Shown here piece after piece: positions 11,008 to 20,328 of a stretch of DNA of 64,000 bases. The position numbers and the translations under genes were made by a program. The stretch comes from Aphelenchoides besseyi (lineage: Eukaryota; Nematoda; Chromadorea; Rhabditida; Aphelenchoididae): assembly GCA_024699855.1 (NCBI GenBank), contig JAMPIQ010000001.1, forward strand, positions 10,106,001 through 10,170,000, read 5' to 3'. The notes beneath the pieces were generated by a model. It was not told where the DNA came from, made no database searches, and saw only the letters and a program-made list of their open reading frames with translations. Position 1 is the first letter of the stretch; every line of letters begins with the position of its first letter.

Positions 11008-11421
11008 TGTCGATATTTAAATCGACCAAGAAGCCACTTTGTTGTTTAAATCTTATGTTTATAGAATAGAATTCGACTGTTTGAACAAACGTTGCAGATG
11101 ATCATTTGCGGGGTCGGATTTTTCAAGCACATTGGAGTTTATGCTAATTGAAATTTAATTCTAAACATCTATTGACGTTACAGTCCCGGTACAAAGAATA
11201 CTCTTAATATTTCTATAAGCTGAATAAACAAAGAGGGAATCGTCTCGTAGACTAATAATGGATACTCCTACTATTCGCCAGTACTTTCATTGCACCACCT
11301 ATTAAGGAACATGTTGTTTATCTCTTAATCGCAAGTATTAATTGCTAGTCTTATTGTCGCTTCCTGAATACCACAAGGTTGTTCACGTAGTCAGTTCAAT
11401 CTACTAGTCAATTGAAAGTAG
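11008..11421. other. AT-rich intergenic stretch
   Basis: No ORF or RNA gene recognised. Contains the TTTAAATAT promoter-like sequence of the pepsin-fold gene (near 11013) and, at its other end, the AATAAA of the next - strand gene. Confidence 0.4.
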
Positions 11422-11427
11422 ATTTAT

Positions 11428-12060
11428 TCAAAGGTAAGCACTTATGAAACAAGAAAAACAAAAGACAAATGACTTAGAAGATATAAGATTTTGAGAGTAA
11501 GTTATTGCGTCGAACGTAGTTTCGCAACGTTTTTTTGGGTTCGTATGGCCCTCAATCACAATTCGCTTGAGTGCGAAAGAAGAAGGTCGGATGTTCACTT
11601 TCGTAGTGCGGGAGCAAGAGCGGCTGACTCTTAAATAAAGAAGCGTCCGAATGTTGTCGAGCCATAACTCGTATGTAACATTGGCAAAGAAAGAGGAGTT
11701 GTGAACGAAAGAGAACATCTTATGGCAGCAATGTAGTTCTACGATCTGACGCTTGTGATATCTACTGTCTCCCACTTGTTGGAATGTATATTACGTAGTT
11801 TGATGTTCCAGCAATGTGGACTAGCTTCTGAGAAATGAATGGAAATATTTTTGGAAATGCAGACACTCTCACAAACGCTCCGAATCGAAGTTGGAAATCA
11901 GCAACAGTTTCGCTCACGTACAATTCAAATTCGTGCGTGACATGCAACCATCGAAAGGTAATTAAAAGTTGATTGCTGTTATTGGCAAATCGATTGGTTT
12001 TAACAAAGATCGCAGAGTTCAATGAGACTTTTATTCTCAGTTCTTGATTTTGAATACAAC
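11428..12060 (-). CDS. hypothetical protein, family unknown
   Basis: Two overlapping long frames on the - strand suggest one gene with an intron near 11770-11800. The first reads RFANNSNQLLITFRWLHVTH and FVRVSAFPKIFPFISQKLVH; the second FVHNSSFFANVTYELWLDN and NIRPSSFALKRIVIEGH. The second stops at 11428-11430, overlapping an AATAAA (TGAATAAA), the usual nematode 3' arrangement. The 5' end lies against the stop of the TTBK-like kinase upstream on the same strand, so it could be a downstream operon gene. I do not recognise a family. The exact junction was not resolved. Confidence 0.38.
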
Positions 12061-12063
12061 GTA

Positions 12064-13431
12064 TCACTTCTCCAATTTCGGCTCGGGTTTCGATTCAAGA
12101 AGTTCCCAATCATACGGTGCGTCGATATCTTTCACTCCGCTGTTCTCACCGGCCAACTTGAGCAAACTGTAAATGTAACCGTAGTCAACGTGCATTTCGT
12201 ATGCCAATGCATCTAAGTAGGTAATGATTCTGATCAACTCGGTTCGACACTTTTTTTGGTTATGGTACAGTTGGTCCTGTTCTTGAGTTCCTTCAGTGCG
12301 ACATCGGACTTTGCATTCTTTGACCTCGTTCTTGTCAGTCATTTTGCGCCACGGAAGACCGTTCATTTGAATGATGTCCATCAGAAGATAAAACCACGAT
12401 TCGCAGTCATCTTTCTTTCCCATATCTTCGTTTTTGTGGCATGCCAATGAAGCGAATCGGATGGTACCCTTAAAGCCGACAGTGTTGCGTGGAGTCTTCA
12501 ATTCATTGTTTGAATTGACAAGACGGCGAGCAATACCGAAGTCCAGAATGTAGATCTAAAAGGCGAGTTAAGGAATTGATAAAATTAGAACTCACGACGT
12601 GTTTTAATTCTACCAAGCCACAGGCATAATTCGCAGGCTTAATATCGCGATGAAGGAAATTGAAGTTATGCAGATCCTCGACTGCTTCAAGACACTGCTT
12701 TCCGGCGCCCAGAGCCGTTCCAATCGAAAAAGATTTGGTTGGCGCTTGATGTTTGAGGTCGGCCAACGATCTGCCGACCAATTGCATAACAATGAAAAAA
12801 AAGTTGGACTTCTTTCCGCGATCCACAATTCGCGTAAAGTGAGACTTTTCTCCACGCACCGAACTAACGAGCTTCAAAATTGCGACCTGAAATGAACAAT
12901 GAGTTCCAATAAAATTTGACTCCTACTCATCTCCATCTTCAACTTGCTATGCTTTCGAGTCTCCAACTTCTTCTCGACCTTCATGGCATATTCTCGCGTT
13001 TTGTCTCCCTGCGGATGTACTTTGTAGACAGCTCCAAAACCGCCTTCTCCCAACAAACTAATCACCACGTAGGCCTGCTTGTTCGATTCAACGATACCTC
13101 CCTGAAACCCATCAGTAAATCAAACCGTCAATCGACTACTCACCACCTTGATTCCGAGTTCTTCATCACCTTCTTCGGAGCTCATCTTCGCCAAATTGTA
13201 GAAAGAGAATGAGATGGGCTACTCACTAGAGGAAAAAAGAAGCCGAATAACCGAACCTTCATTTCTTCAGTTTCATCTGCATTCACAATAGTTTGCATAT
13301 CTGACAACAAAAACCTGCATCTTGATAGAATCCCTTTTCATCACGAACTTACTGGTCATTCTGCAAAAGTTCTTTGACGGCGTCTGAACATCCGTCGACT
13401 TCGACGGCGTCGATGGCTGTTCCGATGACAT
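12064..13431 (-). CDS. tau-tubulin-kinase-like casein kinase 1 (TTBK-like)
   Basis: Protein Ser/Thr kinase of the CK1/TTBK group, much expanded in nematodes. The start at 13431 (MSSEQPSTPSKSTDVQTPSK) follows an acceptor-like CTGATTTCAG. A second exon carries MQTIVNADETEEMK and a third MSSEEGDEELGIK. The kinase domain begins VVISLLGEGGFGAVYKVHPQ (glycine loop), then YAMKVEKKLE (ATP lysine), FLHRDIKPANYACG (catalytic loop), LDFGIARRL (metal site) and the TTBK-type substrate region GFKGTIRFASLACHKNEDMG and LPWRKMTDK. It ends PYDWELLESKPEPKLEK. All catalytic motifs are intact, so it should be active. About six introns. The substrate cannot be told from the sequence. Confidence 0.93.
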
Positions 13432-13479
13432 CTCCAATGGCAGATTCGGATGTGTGGTGGTGTCTGAAATCAGTCTCAC

Positions 13480-13949
13480 ACACTCAATGAAATGAGAACC
13501 GTTCGAAAGCGTCCGTTGCTCTCATGCATTCGTCGGGGCTTCTAAATATAGGATATTGTGTGCCACAACAAGAAATTATGATATTTATGTTCGTTGAATT
13601 GTTTTGACTCGTGAATTTTCGGTTGTCAATGAATTTCGACGATTACACTTTCTATAGCATCCGCTTTGTTTCCGGCCGATAACTACATTGTGCTTTCAAA
13701 TTTATCTTTTCATGCACGAGAACATAAGTCAAGAATGAAGGGGGATTGCTAGATGAAAATTAAGTAGCGGATTGGAAGCACAATAAGCAGAAACTAGTTA
13801 GTGAAAGGAACTACCAGGAAAACAAGTTTGAGCATAATAAAAAGTGATTAGATAAAAGAACCAATAATTGAAAGAAATTTCGGGTCAAAAACTGAACAGA
13901 AACGAACATTTTAAATGAATTTTGAGTGGAACAGAAGATGGAAGAACAG
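13480..13949. other. intergenic stretch
   Basis: AT-rich, no convincing exon. It probably includes the promoter of the TTBK-like gene on the - strand and the 3' flank of the candidate gene at 13950. Confidence 0.4.
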
Positions 13950-14300
13950 TTAGACGTCCAGATCGGAAACACATGAAAAACGTGAGGGCACGAATTCGAA
14001 TGCCCTTTGAATCAGATTGACTTCTCGACTTCCGAATACAAAATGCACAGAATTAACACAATCCTTTACCCCGCAGAGATGTGAAGCATCGAGACAACTT
14101 TGAATTCCGTCGAAATAACAATTCAGCATCGAATGCGGATTGAAATAATCCATAAACACTGCAACATAGCAATCCGATTGGCCGCAAACCTTAAGTACAA
14201 AAACGCATTAGCTATACGAACTAAATTGACTTACTTTCTACTAAATGCGGCCCAGATATGGCAGCGTATTGTTCCGGTGCGATCCCAGCAATCATGTTCA
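13950..14300 (-). CDS. candidate Cys-rich protein, 3' part only
   Basis: The last exon reads VCGQSDCYVAVFMDYFNPHS followed by LNCYFDGIQSCLDASHLCG and VKDCVNSVHFVFGSREVN, stopping at 13950. The regularly spaced cysteines look like a secreted nematode protein. A possible upstream exon reads MIAGIAPEQYAAISGPHL with a donor near 14247, but the phase could be satisfied in more than one way. No signal peptide was found. Family unknown. Confidence 0.38.
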
Positions 14301-14802
14301 GAAGAAATCACTAAGTGACGTGTTACGTACCTATGAACACGAATTCAATCATCTGGCATCGTTTCAAGTACCGTTGGAAGTTGCATCCCTTCGTCGACTG
14401 TTAATTCCCAAAGGAAATCGTTAACCCGTTCAAGGAAATAGATAGATTAGAAGTTGTTCGTATGATTCGTGTGTTTCATAAACGCTACGATCTTCTCATC
14501 GATTTTGCGGGAACAACAACATGACTCGAGAAGCCAACTACTCCATTGGCCGTCTTCAAGGTTTTTGCGACTTCAAAATGACAGACAATCACAACAAAGA
14601 AGTCAAGTAATAAACTCACTAAAACACTTGAATTGTCAAGACGCTTGGTATTCATGTAAACTTAAAATATTCTGACAAAGCATGTAATGTCCTGAGCCGT
14701 TAACGAGGACGCAACCTCGGGGTCGTGTGGAAAACGAGATACACATCTATGTACGCAATAGTCTCTACCTGGTTGACTTGTTTCGATTTCCATACCAAAT
14801 AT

Positions 14803-14810
14803 TATATAAA
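14803..14810 (+). promoter_or_regulatory. TATA-like box
   Basis: TATATAAA about 35 bases before a TTTGTAG acceptor-like site and the first codons of an open + strand exon. It is consistent with a promoter for the candidate gene that follows. Confidence 0.35.
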
Positions 14811-14845
14811 GGAATTACACAATTCTTGTTCTGACATTTGTAGGA

Positions 14846-15549
14846 TGACTTTGCTAAGTTCGTTGGTGGTCCATTGAACAACACACAAACAACCGTTGCG
14901 GAATTGTGCGCAACGAAATCGCTAAACTTGAAGTTCATTCAAATTGAAAAGAATCGAACTTTGAACTCGAAAAAACAACAAAATGTCGGTGGGAACCAGC
15001 AAGATACGTGTTCTAACAATCTTTTCGCATAGGAGGTAATGTTAACGTTCTTTGCAATCATCAACGTCTTTCGGTACCAGTCCACAGGGTACTACTTGTA
15101 AGACCGCATTCTGAAGAATTGTTCATCCATTTTCTTATACGAATTGAGGTAATCGTTCAGTGAACGTCCAGAAAGTTTTGCGTTGAGCTTCGTTGAAAGA
15201 TGCAAAGATTATCTGCGAGTCGAACGTGTGGAGGACTGGCCGGAAATCGTACGACAACATGTTCCAATCGACCACACAGTCAGCGTTGATGACGCGGCGT
15301 TGCAGTTCTGTCTAATAGCGCAAATCCCGAGCTTCCATTGTTCCGTGTGTATTGTAAGCGCAATTTCTGCTGAAAATTGATCGAGTAAAATATTTGGAAA
15401 GTTTTAACGCTTGCATGCTCGTGTTGTATCGACTGCTGCTTCAATTGGCGTTATGGTCGTTGGTTTGGCTGTTTTCTACGCTCCGAACTGAATCTTACTA
15501 TGCATTCACTCACGAATCCCCAACACCTTTTTTAAGCTTTTTCTCAATA
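14846..15549 (+). CDS. candidate gene, exon structure unresolved
   Basis: A series of open exons after a TATA-like box. The first reads DDFAKFVGGPLNNTQTTVAE. The next, across an intron ending CCACAG, reads VLLVRPHSEELFIHFLIRIE. A third in one frame reads RCKDYLRVERVEDWPEIVRQ. Near 15430 another frame has a membrane-helix-like TAASIGVMVVGLAVFYAPN with a stop. AATAAA lies at 15545-15550. I could not join these into one consistent frame, so this may be a decayed gene or an unusual splice pattern. Family unknown. Confidence 0.33.
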
Positions 15550-15759
15550 AACAGCAAACGAATTGATGGCAACCATTCACACTCATCAGCATGAAATGTT
15601 CCACAATAACTCGATTGTCAAGTTTGTTTGGGTCAAACAACGATAAAACCATTTGCTCGTTGGCCTTTCGTTTTCAAGCGGATTTTCAGCGTCATTCTTC
15701 CGGTCCCGTTCATTCTACTTCAACGGTTTCATCGACCGACTTCTTTGTTGATAGTGCAA

Positions 15760-17121
15760 ATGAGCGTTACCCTTCACACAACCCTCGGCGATATTAAACT
15801 CGAATTATTCTGCGAACGTTGTCCACGTACCTGTGAGGTTGGTTTATTTTCTTTTTCTTTGGTAGTTGTAGGGTTTCTCTCATGTCGTTGTCTCTGATCA
15901 CTACCGAGCATTCAATCTCAATCAAAACTCCCCCAACTTTCGCATTCCAAACACCGAATTTGGGTTCCTTTTCCAATTGATTTGGCTTTTCACCGTCCAC
16001 TCGCTTCCAGGAGCTCGCTCTAAAATGCTGAGTAACACCGCCCTCACGACTACAGCGAATGTTGTCGAGAATCAGGAGGCCGAAAATCACATTCAAAACC
16101 ACTTGTCCTCGGTGGTCGAAAATTTCATGGGAACTGAACGTCGTCAACGAATCGTCCGTCGGCCGCGTCTACTTCAACACGTCAATCACCAATCGAACAA
16201 TCATCAACGACCACGAAACGCGAATCATCTGTCGAATGGTGTTGTCACAGCTCCACAACAGCCGCGTGAAGTCGCCAAATGGTTGGGAAGACGTTTACGA
16301 TTGGAGCTCATTGATGGGCGAATGGTTCGTGGAACGTTCGTGTTGACGGACAACGCTCCGAACATCGTTCTAACGCACGCCGACGAGTGGTGGGTTGATG
16401 CTCAGCAATCGAATGACGGAGAAGAGAACGGAAACTCAAATTTGAACTCGACCCGTCTCATCGGCTCGGTGATGATCAGAGGCGACCACGTGCGGCGAAT
16501 CTTTGAGATCAATTGACTTCTTGTCATTTCTTGTTGGGATTTAAAATGCGGAAATGGTGTTAAATAAATTCATATCTTGATTTTCAATCGAATCCACTTG
16601 TCCATTGTTTTCAGAACTTTCTTGCACTATGTGGCACGGACAAGTACAATAACTGCGTTTTTCATCGTGTAGTCAAGGGCTTCATCGTACAGACGGGCGA
16701 TCCGACGAACACCGGCAAAGGTGGTCAAAGTATTTGGAACGAACCGTTTGCCGACGAAATACACGAAGATTTGAGTGTAAGTCTACGGCTCACTTTTTGC
16801 ACCTGAAACCGAATTTTCAGTTTGATGCCCGTGGAGTGTTGGCTATGGCATCTAATGGACCGAACACGAACAAATCGCAGTTCTTCATCACCTGTGCGAA
16901 ACACACGAGCATCGACGGAAAGTACACGATCTTTGGAAAGTAAATTTTTTGGCTTCACCTTCAACTTTAACTTTGTTTTCAGAATGATTGACGGCTTCGA
17001 CACGTTGGAAGAACTGGAGAACTTGAAAGTTAACGCAAGTTATCGTCCGGTCGTGGAACAGCGAATCAAATCAATCACGATCCACGCAAATCCTATCGCT
17101 GACGTCTCAGCTGCTAACTAA
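15760..17121 (+). CDS. PPIL3: peptidyl-prolyl isomerase, PPIL3-type cyclophilin
   Basis: Cyclophilin that catalyses cis-trans isomerisation of peptidyl-proline; the PPIL3 type is a small single-domain nuclear cyclophilin found with spliceosomes. Four exons: 15760-15837 ([20 protein letters not shown]), 16615-16776 ([20 protein letters not shown]), 16821-16939 ([20 protein letters not shown]) and 16983-17121 (ending [12 protein letters not shown]). The catalytic arginine is in FHRVVKGF, followed by [18 protein letters not shown] is the usual substrate pocket. All junctions keep frame. Full length, about 165 residues, close to human PPIL3. The first intron is 777 bases, far longer than its neighbours, because it holds the NAA38 gene. 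The stop lies 60 bases from the stop of the convergent RsfS gene. Confidence 0.96.
16025..16516 (+). CDS. NAA38: N-alpha-acetyltransferase 38, NatC auxiliary subunit (LSMD1)
   Basis: Sm/LSM-fold auxiliary subunit of the NatC N-terminal acetyltransferase complex. Single exon, 163 codons, starting [21 protein letters not shown] polar N-terminal part (about residues 1-80) precedes the LSM fold: [20 protein letters not shown] (Sm1-like), [20 protein letters not shown], and [20 protein letters not shown] (Sm2-like). This fits LSMD1/NAA38 better than a general LSM protein because of the DNAPNIVL and EWW region. It sits wholly inside the first PPIL3 intron on the same strand. A CGCTTCCAG acceptor-like site ends 16 bases before the ATG and an AATAAA follows at about 16563, so it can form its own transcript. 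Confidence 0.92.
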   Translation: MLSNTALTTTANVVENQEAENHIQNHLSSVVENFMGTERRQRIVRRPRLLQHVNHQSNNHQRPRNANHLSNGVVTAPQQPREVAKWLGRRLRLELIDGRMVRGTFVLTDNAPNIVLTHADEWWVDAQQSNDGEENGNSNLNSTRLIGSVMIRGDHVRRIFEIN

Positions 17122-17180
17122 TCGCTTGTCGAATGTTCTGTTTACCGTCTAACTTATAAACCGAATTTATTCAAGACAAT

Positions 17181-18045
17181 CTACTTTCTATCGTCAACAA
17201 CTTCTTTTACGGGAGGAAGCAAGTGATCGTCGATTTGAAGCCAACTAGCTTGATCGTGGTCCTGTTCGCTCAACTGCCAAACTTTTGCCAAGTCGTATTT
17301 CTCGCGCAAATCCTCTCGCATCACGTGAATCGTCGTGTTGAAGAGATCGAGAATGTACCAGCCGCTCGTCGTTTTTATTTTTTGTGGATTCGTTGGCTGA
17401 AGACAAGAGGTCCGTGGAAGCGAAAGCAAGAGACTTACACCAAAATAATAGTGTTTGCAAAAGTGGCTACGAACAGCTTCGGTCAATGCATCAGCGTGTC
17501 GCTTGTTGAACGGACTCGCAATGACGAGGTATCGGACCGGCGACTGTGTAGCATTGAAGTCAACAACCTCAATGTTTTTGGCTCGATGTTCCTCCAGAAC
17601 TCGAACGATTTCTTCGGGTCGTACCTCTGATGCGGGAGGTCGATTACGGACAACATCGTCTGTTTCTTCCATTTCGACTTCTGAACATCTTTCAATGAAT
17701 GCTCTTGCAATAAAACCAACCTTCTTCAATCAAATCGTCTTCAACAAACATTTCAATCTCATCGTCTTCTTCCGCGCTTTGATTTGCAGTTCTTTCGCTT
17801 TTCAACGAGCTTTCGTACTCGTGGATAAGACGAAACTGGGTATAAGAAAGCAGCGGTTGTCGACTGTTTTGCAAGAAACAAGTTCGACTATTAAACCCAT
17901 TAGTTCTAAGCAAAGAAGTGCAAATTGAAAGACGTTGATTTGTGTTGCGTGAACTACAAGTTAACTGAAACAAACGATAAAAAAGGATTGTTAAATGGCA
18001 ACCCACTCTCTTCGTTGTAATCGCTATTAATCTCGTGCTTCTCAT
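17181..18045 (-). CDS. MALSU1: mitochondrial ribosomal silencing factor, RsfS/MALSU1 family
   Basis: RsfS/DUF143-family protein, which binds the large mitochondrial ribosomal subunit and acts in assembly and anti-association. Start at 18045 (MRSTRLIAITTKR), then an intron and LTCSSRNTNQRLSICTSLLR, consistent with a mitochondrial leader. The conserved domain begins near EEIVRVLEEHRAKNIEVVDF, then ATQSPVRYLVIASPFNKRHA, HYYFG joining PTNPQKIKTTSGWYILDLFN across a 42-base intron, and TTIHVMREDLREKYDLAKVW, the family's closing motif. It ends VKEVVDDRK. Its start is 209 bases downstream of the stop of NDUFA10 on the same strand, a possible operon of two mitochondrial genes. Confidence 0.87.
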
Positions 18046-18253
18046 TTCTAAACATTGTCGGTACTTTTCTTTCCAAGGTTTTCGATACGGTGAGTCCGCA
18101 AAGGTACGTCAAATATGGTAGAAATAATACTACGGTTTATCGATTTATTTGCCAATTCACGTCACGTCATATACACACCAAGAAAAGTATTGAAAATGAC
18201 AACCAATCGGCAATACAGAGACTTTATTTTTCCTATTAACATTCTCCATCAGC

Positions 18254-19917
18254 TCAGTGATGATGCAAATAGTCGGGATTGTACGAGCGAGCGGTCGGAT
18301 CCGCATATGTTTCAAACGAGTGAATCTGATGAATGTACGTATCCTTCCAGTAATATTCGAACCACGGCTCCGGCAAATTCTGACCGTACTTCCAAGCCAT
18401 CATCGCTGCTTTTTTGTCGTCACCTTTCTCCGGATAATAACCGTAGCCATAACGACTGCCCAAAACCTGAATGACAGGAAATCACATTAGTTCTCTTAGA
18501 GCACTTACTTGAGTCTTCATCGTGTTCAAGAAGTGACCTAAATCCTGAATGTCAACGTAAAGTTCACCGACTTCGTGCGTTCGCAAGTCGTTGAACATTC
18601 TGAAGAGGAGTGGCCATTTTTGCGTGAATTCAGCTCGATAGTGCGAATACCAGACTTCGTCGCTCGGCGTATGCCACTCTTCATGAACATCGCTGGAGTG
18701 CCATTCGAAGAAGTCCAAATCCAGCCGCTCGATGTCTTCGACGATCTGATCGGCATGTCCGGGAACATCCCAATCGTAAATCAGTAGTTTGGAGTGACGT
18801 CTAAAGCTCAAATTTCAAACCGAAAGTGAACGATCAAACAAACTTGAATTCACGTAAAGCATCACGGTACGACTGATCAATAGCGGTTAGATACTCAACA
18901 TCGGCGGTCTTAATTTCGCTGACATTTCCGCGCTCTTTAATTCGCTCCATACATTTGCCAATGGACGCGTCCAAATGAATCACCAGATGCGGCCAATAGC
19001 GAAGGATGGGAATCGCACGTTTACGGCAATACCTAAACAGTTGGAACAACCGATTGCTACATCACAGGAATCGAACTCACATGTAAAACTTGTGAACTAA
19101 AAGATGGATCGTTAGATGGACAGTAGATTTGGAAACTCACATTCAGGACTAATGTAATCCTTAACACGCATCGCATTTGCGAACACAAAATCGGTATGGA
19201 AACCACGCTCCAAAACAACTCCTTGGCCTTGAAAATCGTTCGATCAGACTCCAACAAACAGAAACCAACCGGTGTTGAAGATGTGGGCAACTGCGTTCAT
19301 GTATTGCTCAAAACGACACTCGAAGAGTCGAAACTGCATTCGTGCGGTGTTATCGTCCATTGGATTCTCGTAGAACATGTTCACATCGGGAATTCGAAAA
19401 GCTTTCGGGAACTGAAAACTATTGAGATGAACTTTTTTGATCCGTTTGTTACCAGATGATAATACTTGCGCAGATCGTTACCGTAACGATCGATCAAAAT
19501 TTCATCCATTCTGAACTCGGGCATATGCAAGAAACCCAGTTGATCGGCAATCTCGGCAGCAACCGTCGACTAAAAAGCCGGAGAATTCGATTTTGTTTTT
19601 GGAACAACAAACTTTTCCAGCGCCAATGTTTCCTTCGACAACGATGAGCTTCGAGTTCTCATGAAGTCGATTCTTCGTGAAATCTTGCGGCCAATTGAAA
19701 CGCGTGTAACTGAAAGTTTCGGGTAAAACAAACGATTTAAACTCACGACCAACCCTTTTTCTTTGTATGGCCATGGTTCTTTGTAGTTTGCCGGTTCTTT
19801 GAAATACGTTTTGCTCACAATCGTACGTTTCGTCGTTGAACTCGAAACGACGGCTCCGAGAATGTTGGAGGCACGACCGAGCACTAGCAGTGGGCCCGGA
19901 AGTTTGATGGCCAACAT
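18254..19917 (-). CDS. NDUFA10: NADH dehydrogenase 1 alpha subcomplex subunit 10
   Basis: Accessory subunit of respiratory complex I, related to deoxynucleoside kinases; nuo-4 in C. elegans. Exons in order: MLAIKLPGPLLVLGRASNIL (start 19917, likely mitochondrial leader), YTRFNWPQDF with the P-loop GNIGAGK split by an intron from STVAAEIADQLGFLHMPEF, FPKAFRIPDVNMFYENPMDD, GVVLERGFHTDFVFANAMRV, ILRYWPHLVIHLDASIGKCM, RHSKLLIYDWDVPGHADQIV, SDEVWYSHYRAEFTQKWPL, and a last exon with LPEPWFEYYWKDTYIHQIHS ending DYLHHH at 18254. About eight short introns. Complete by length. RsfS/MALSU1 follows 209 bases downstream. Confidence 0.95.
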
Positions 19918-20328
19918 CCTGAAAAATAGGTGCTAAACACGAATTTCTAATCGAGGTCCCGGACGCTTCAACGATCAACGCAACGAACAGCAGCCAGCAA
20001 ACACAACAAAGGGACGCAGTTCGAATGCTATCGATTTTCCTGCTCTCAACAAACTTAGTCAAAAGGTTATTTGTTCTTTGCAATGATCTTCTCTAATAAA
20101 AACAATCGTTAGACCGGTAGAATAAGCTTTCTAAGACTAGGTACTATTGACAAAATAGTCGTCAGTTGGTTCAGAGGCTACGAATCTGAACGCACGTTTG
20201 TTCATTCACCAAATCGAAGTTGATTTTATTACCGAAAATGAGCAAAACAATTCAACAGATTTGTACATGAAAGCAAAGTAAAATTTCATCAAAAAAGTTC
20301 AACGGGTTTGTTTGAGAAATCGCCCCAA
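19918..20328. other. intergenic stretch between NDUFA10 and the DDR gene
   Basis: Holds the promoter side of NDUFA10 and the 3' flank of the discoidin receptor gene, both on the - strand. An open frame continues upstream of the NDUFA10 start to 20083 but has no homology I recognise. No RNA gene or repeat seen. Confidence 0.4.
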
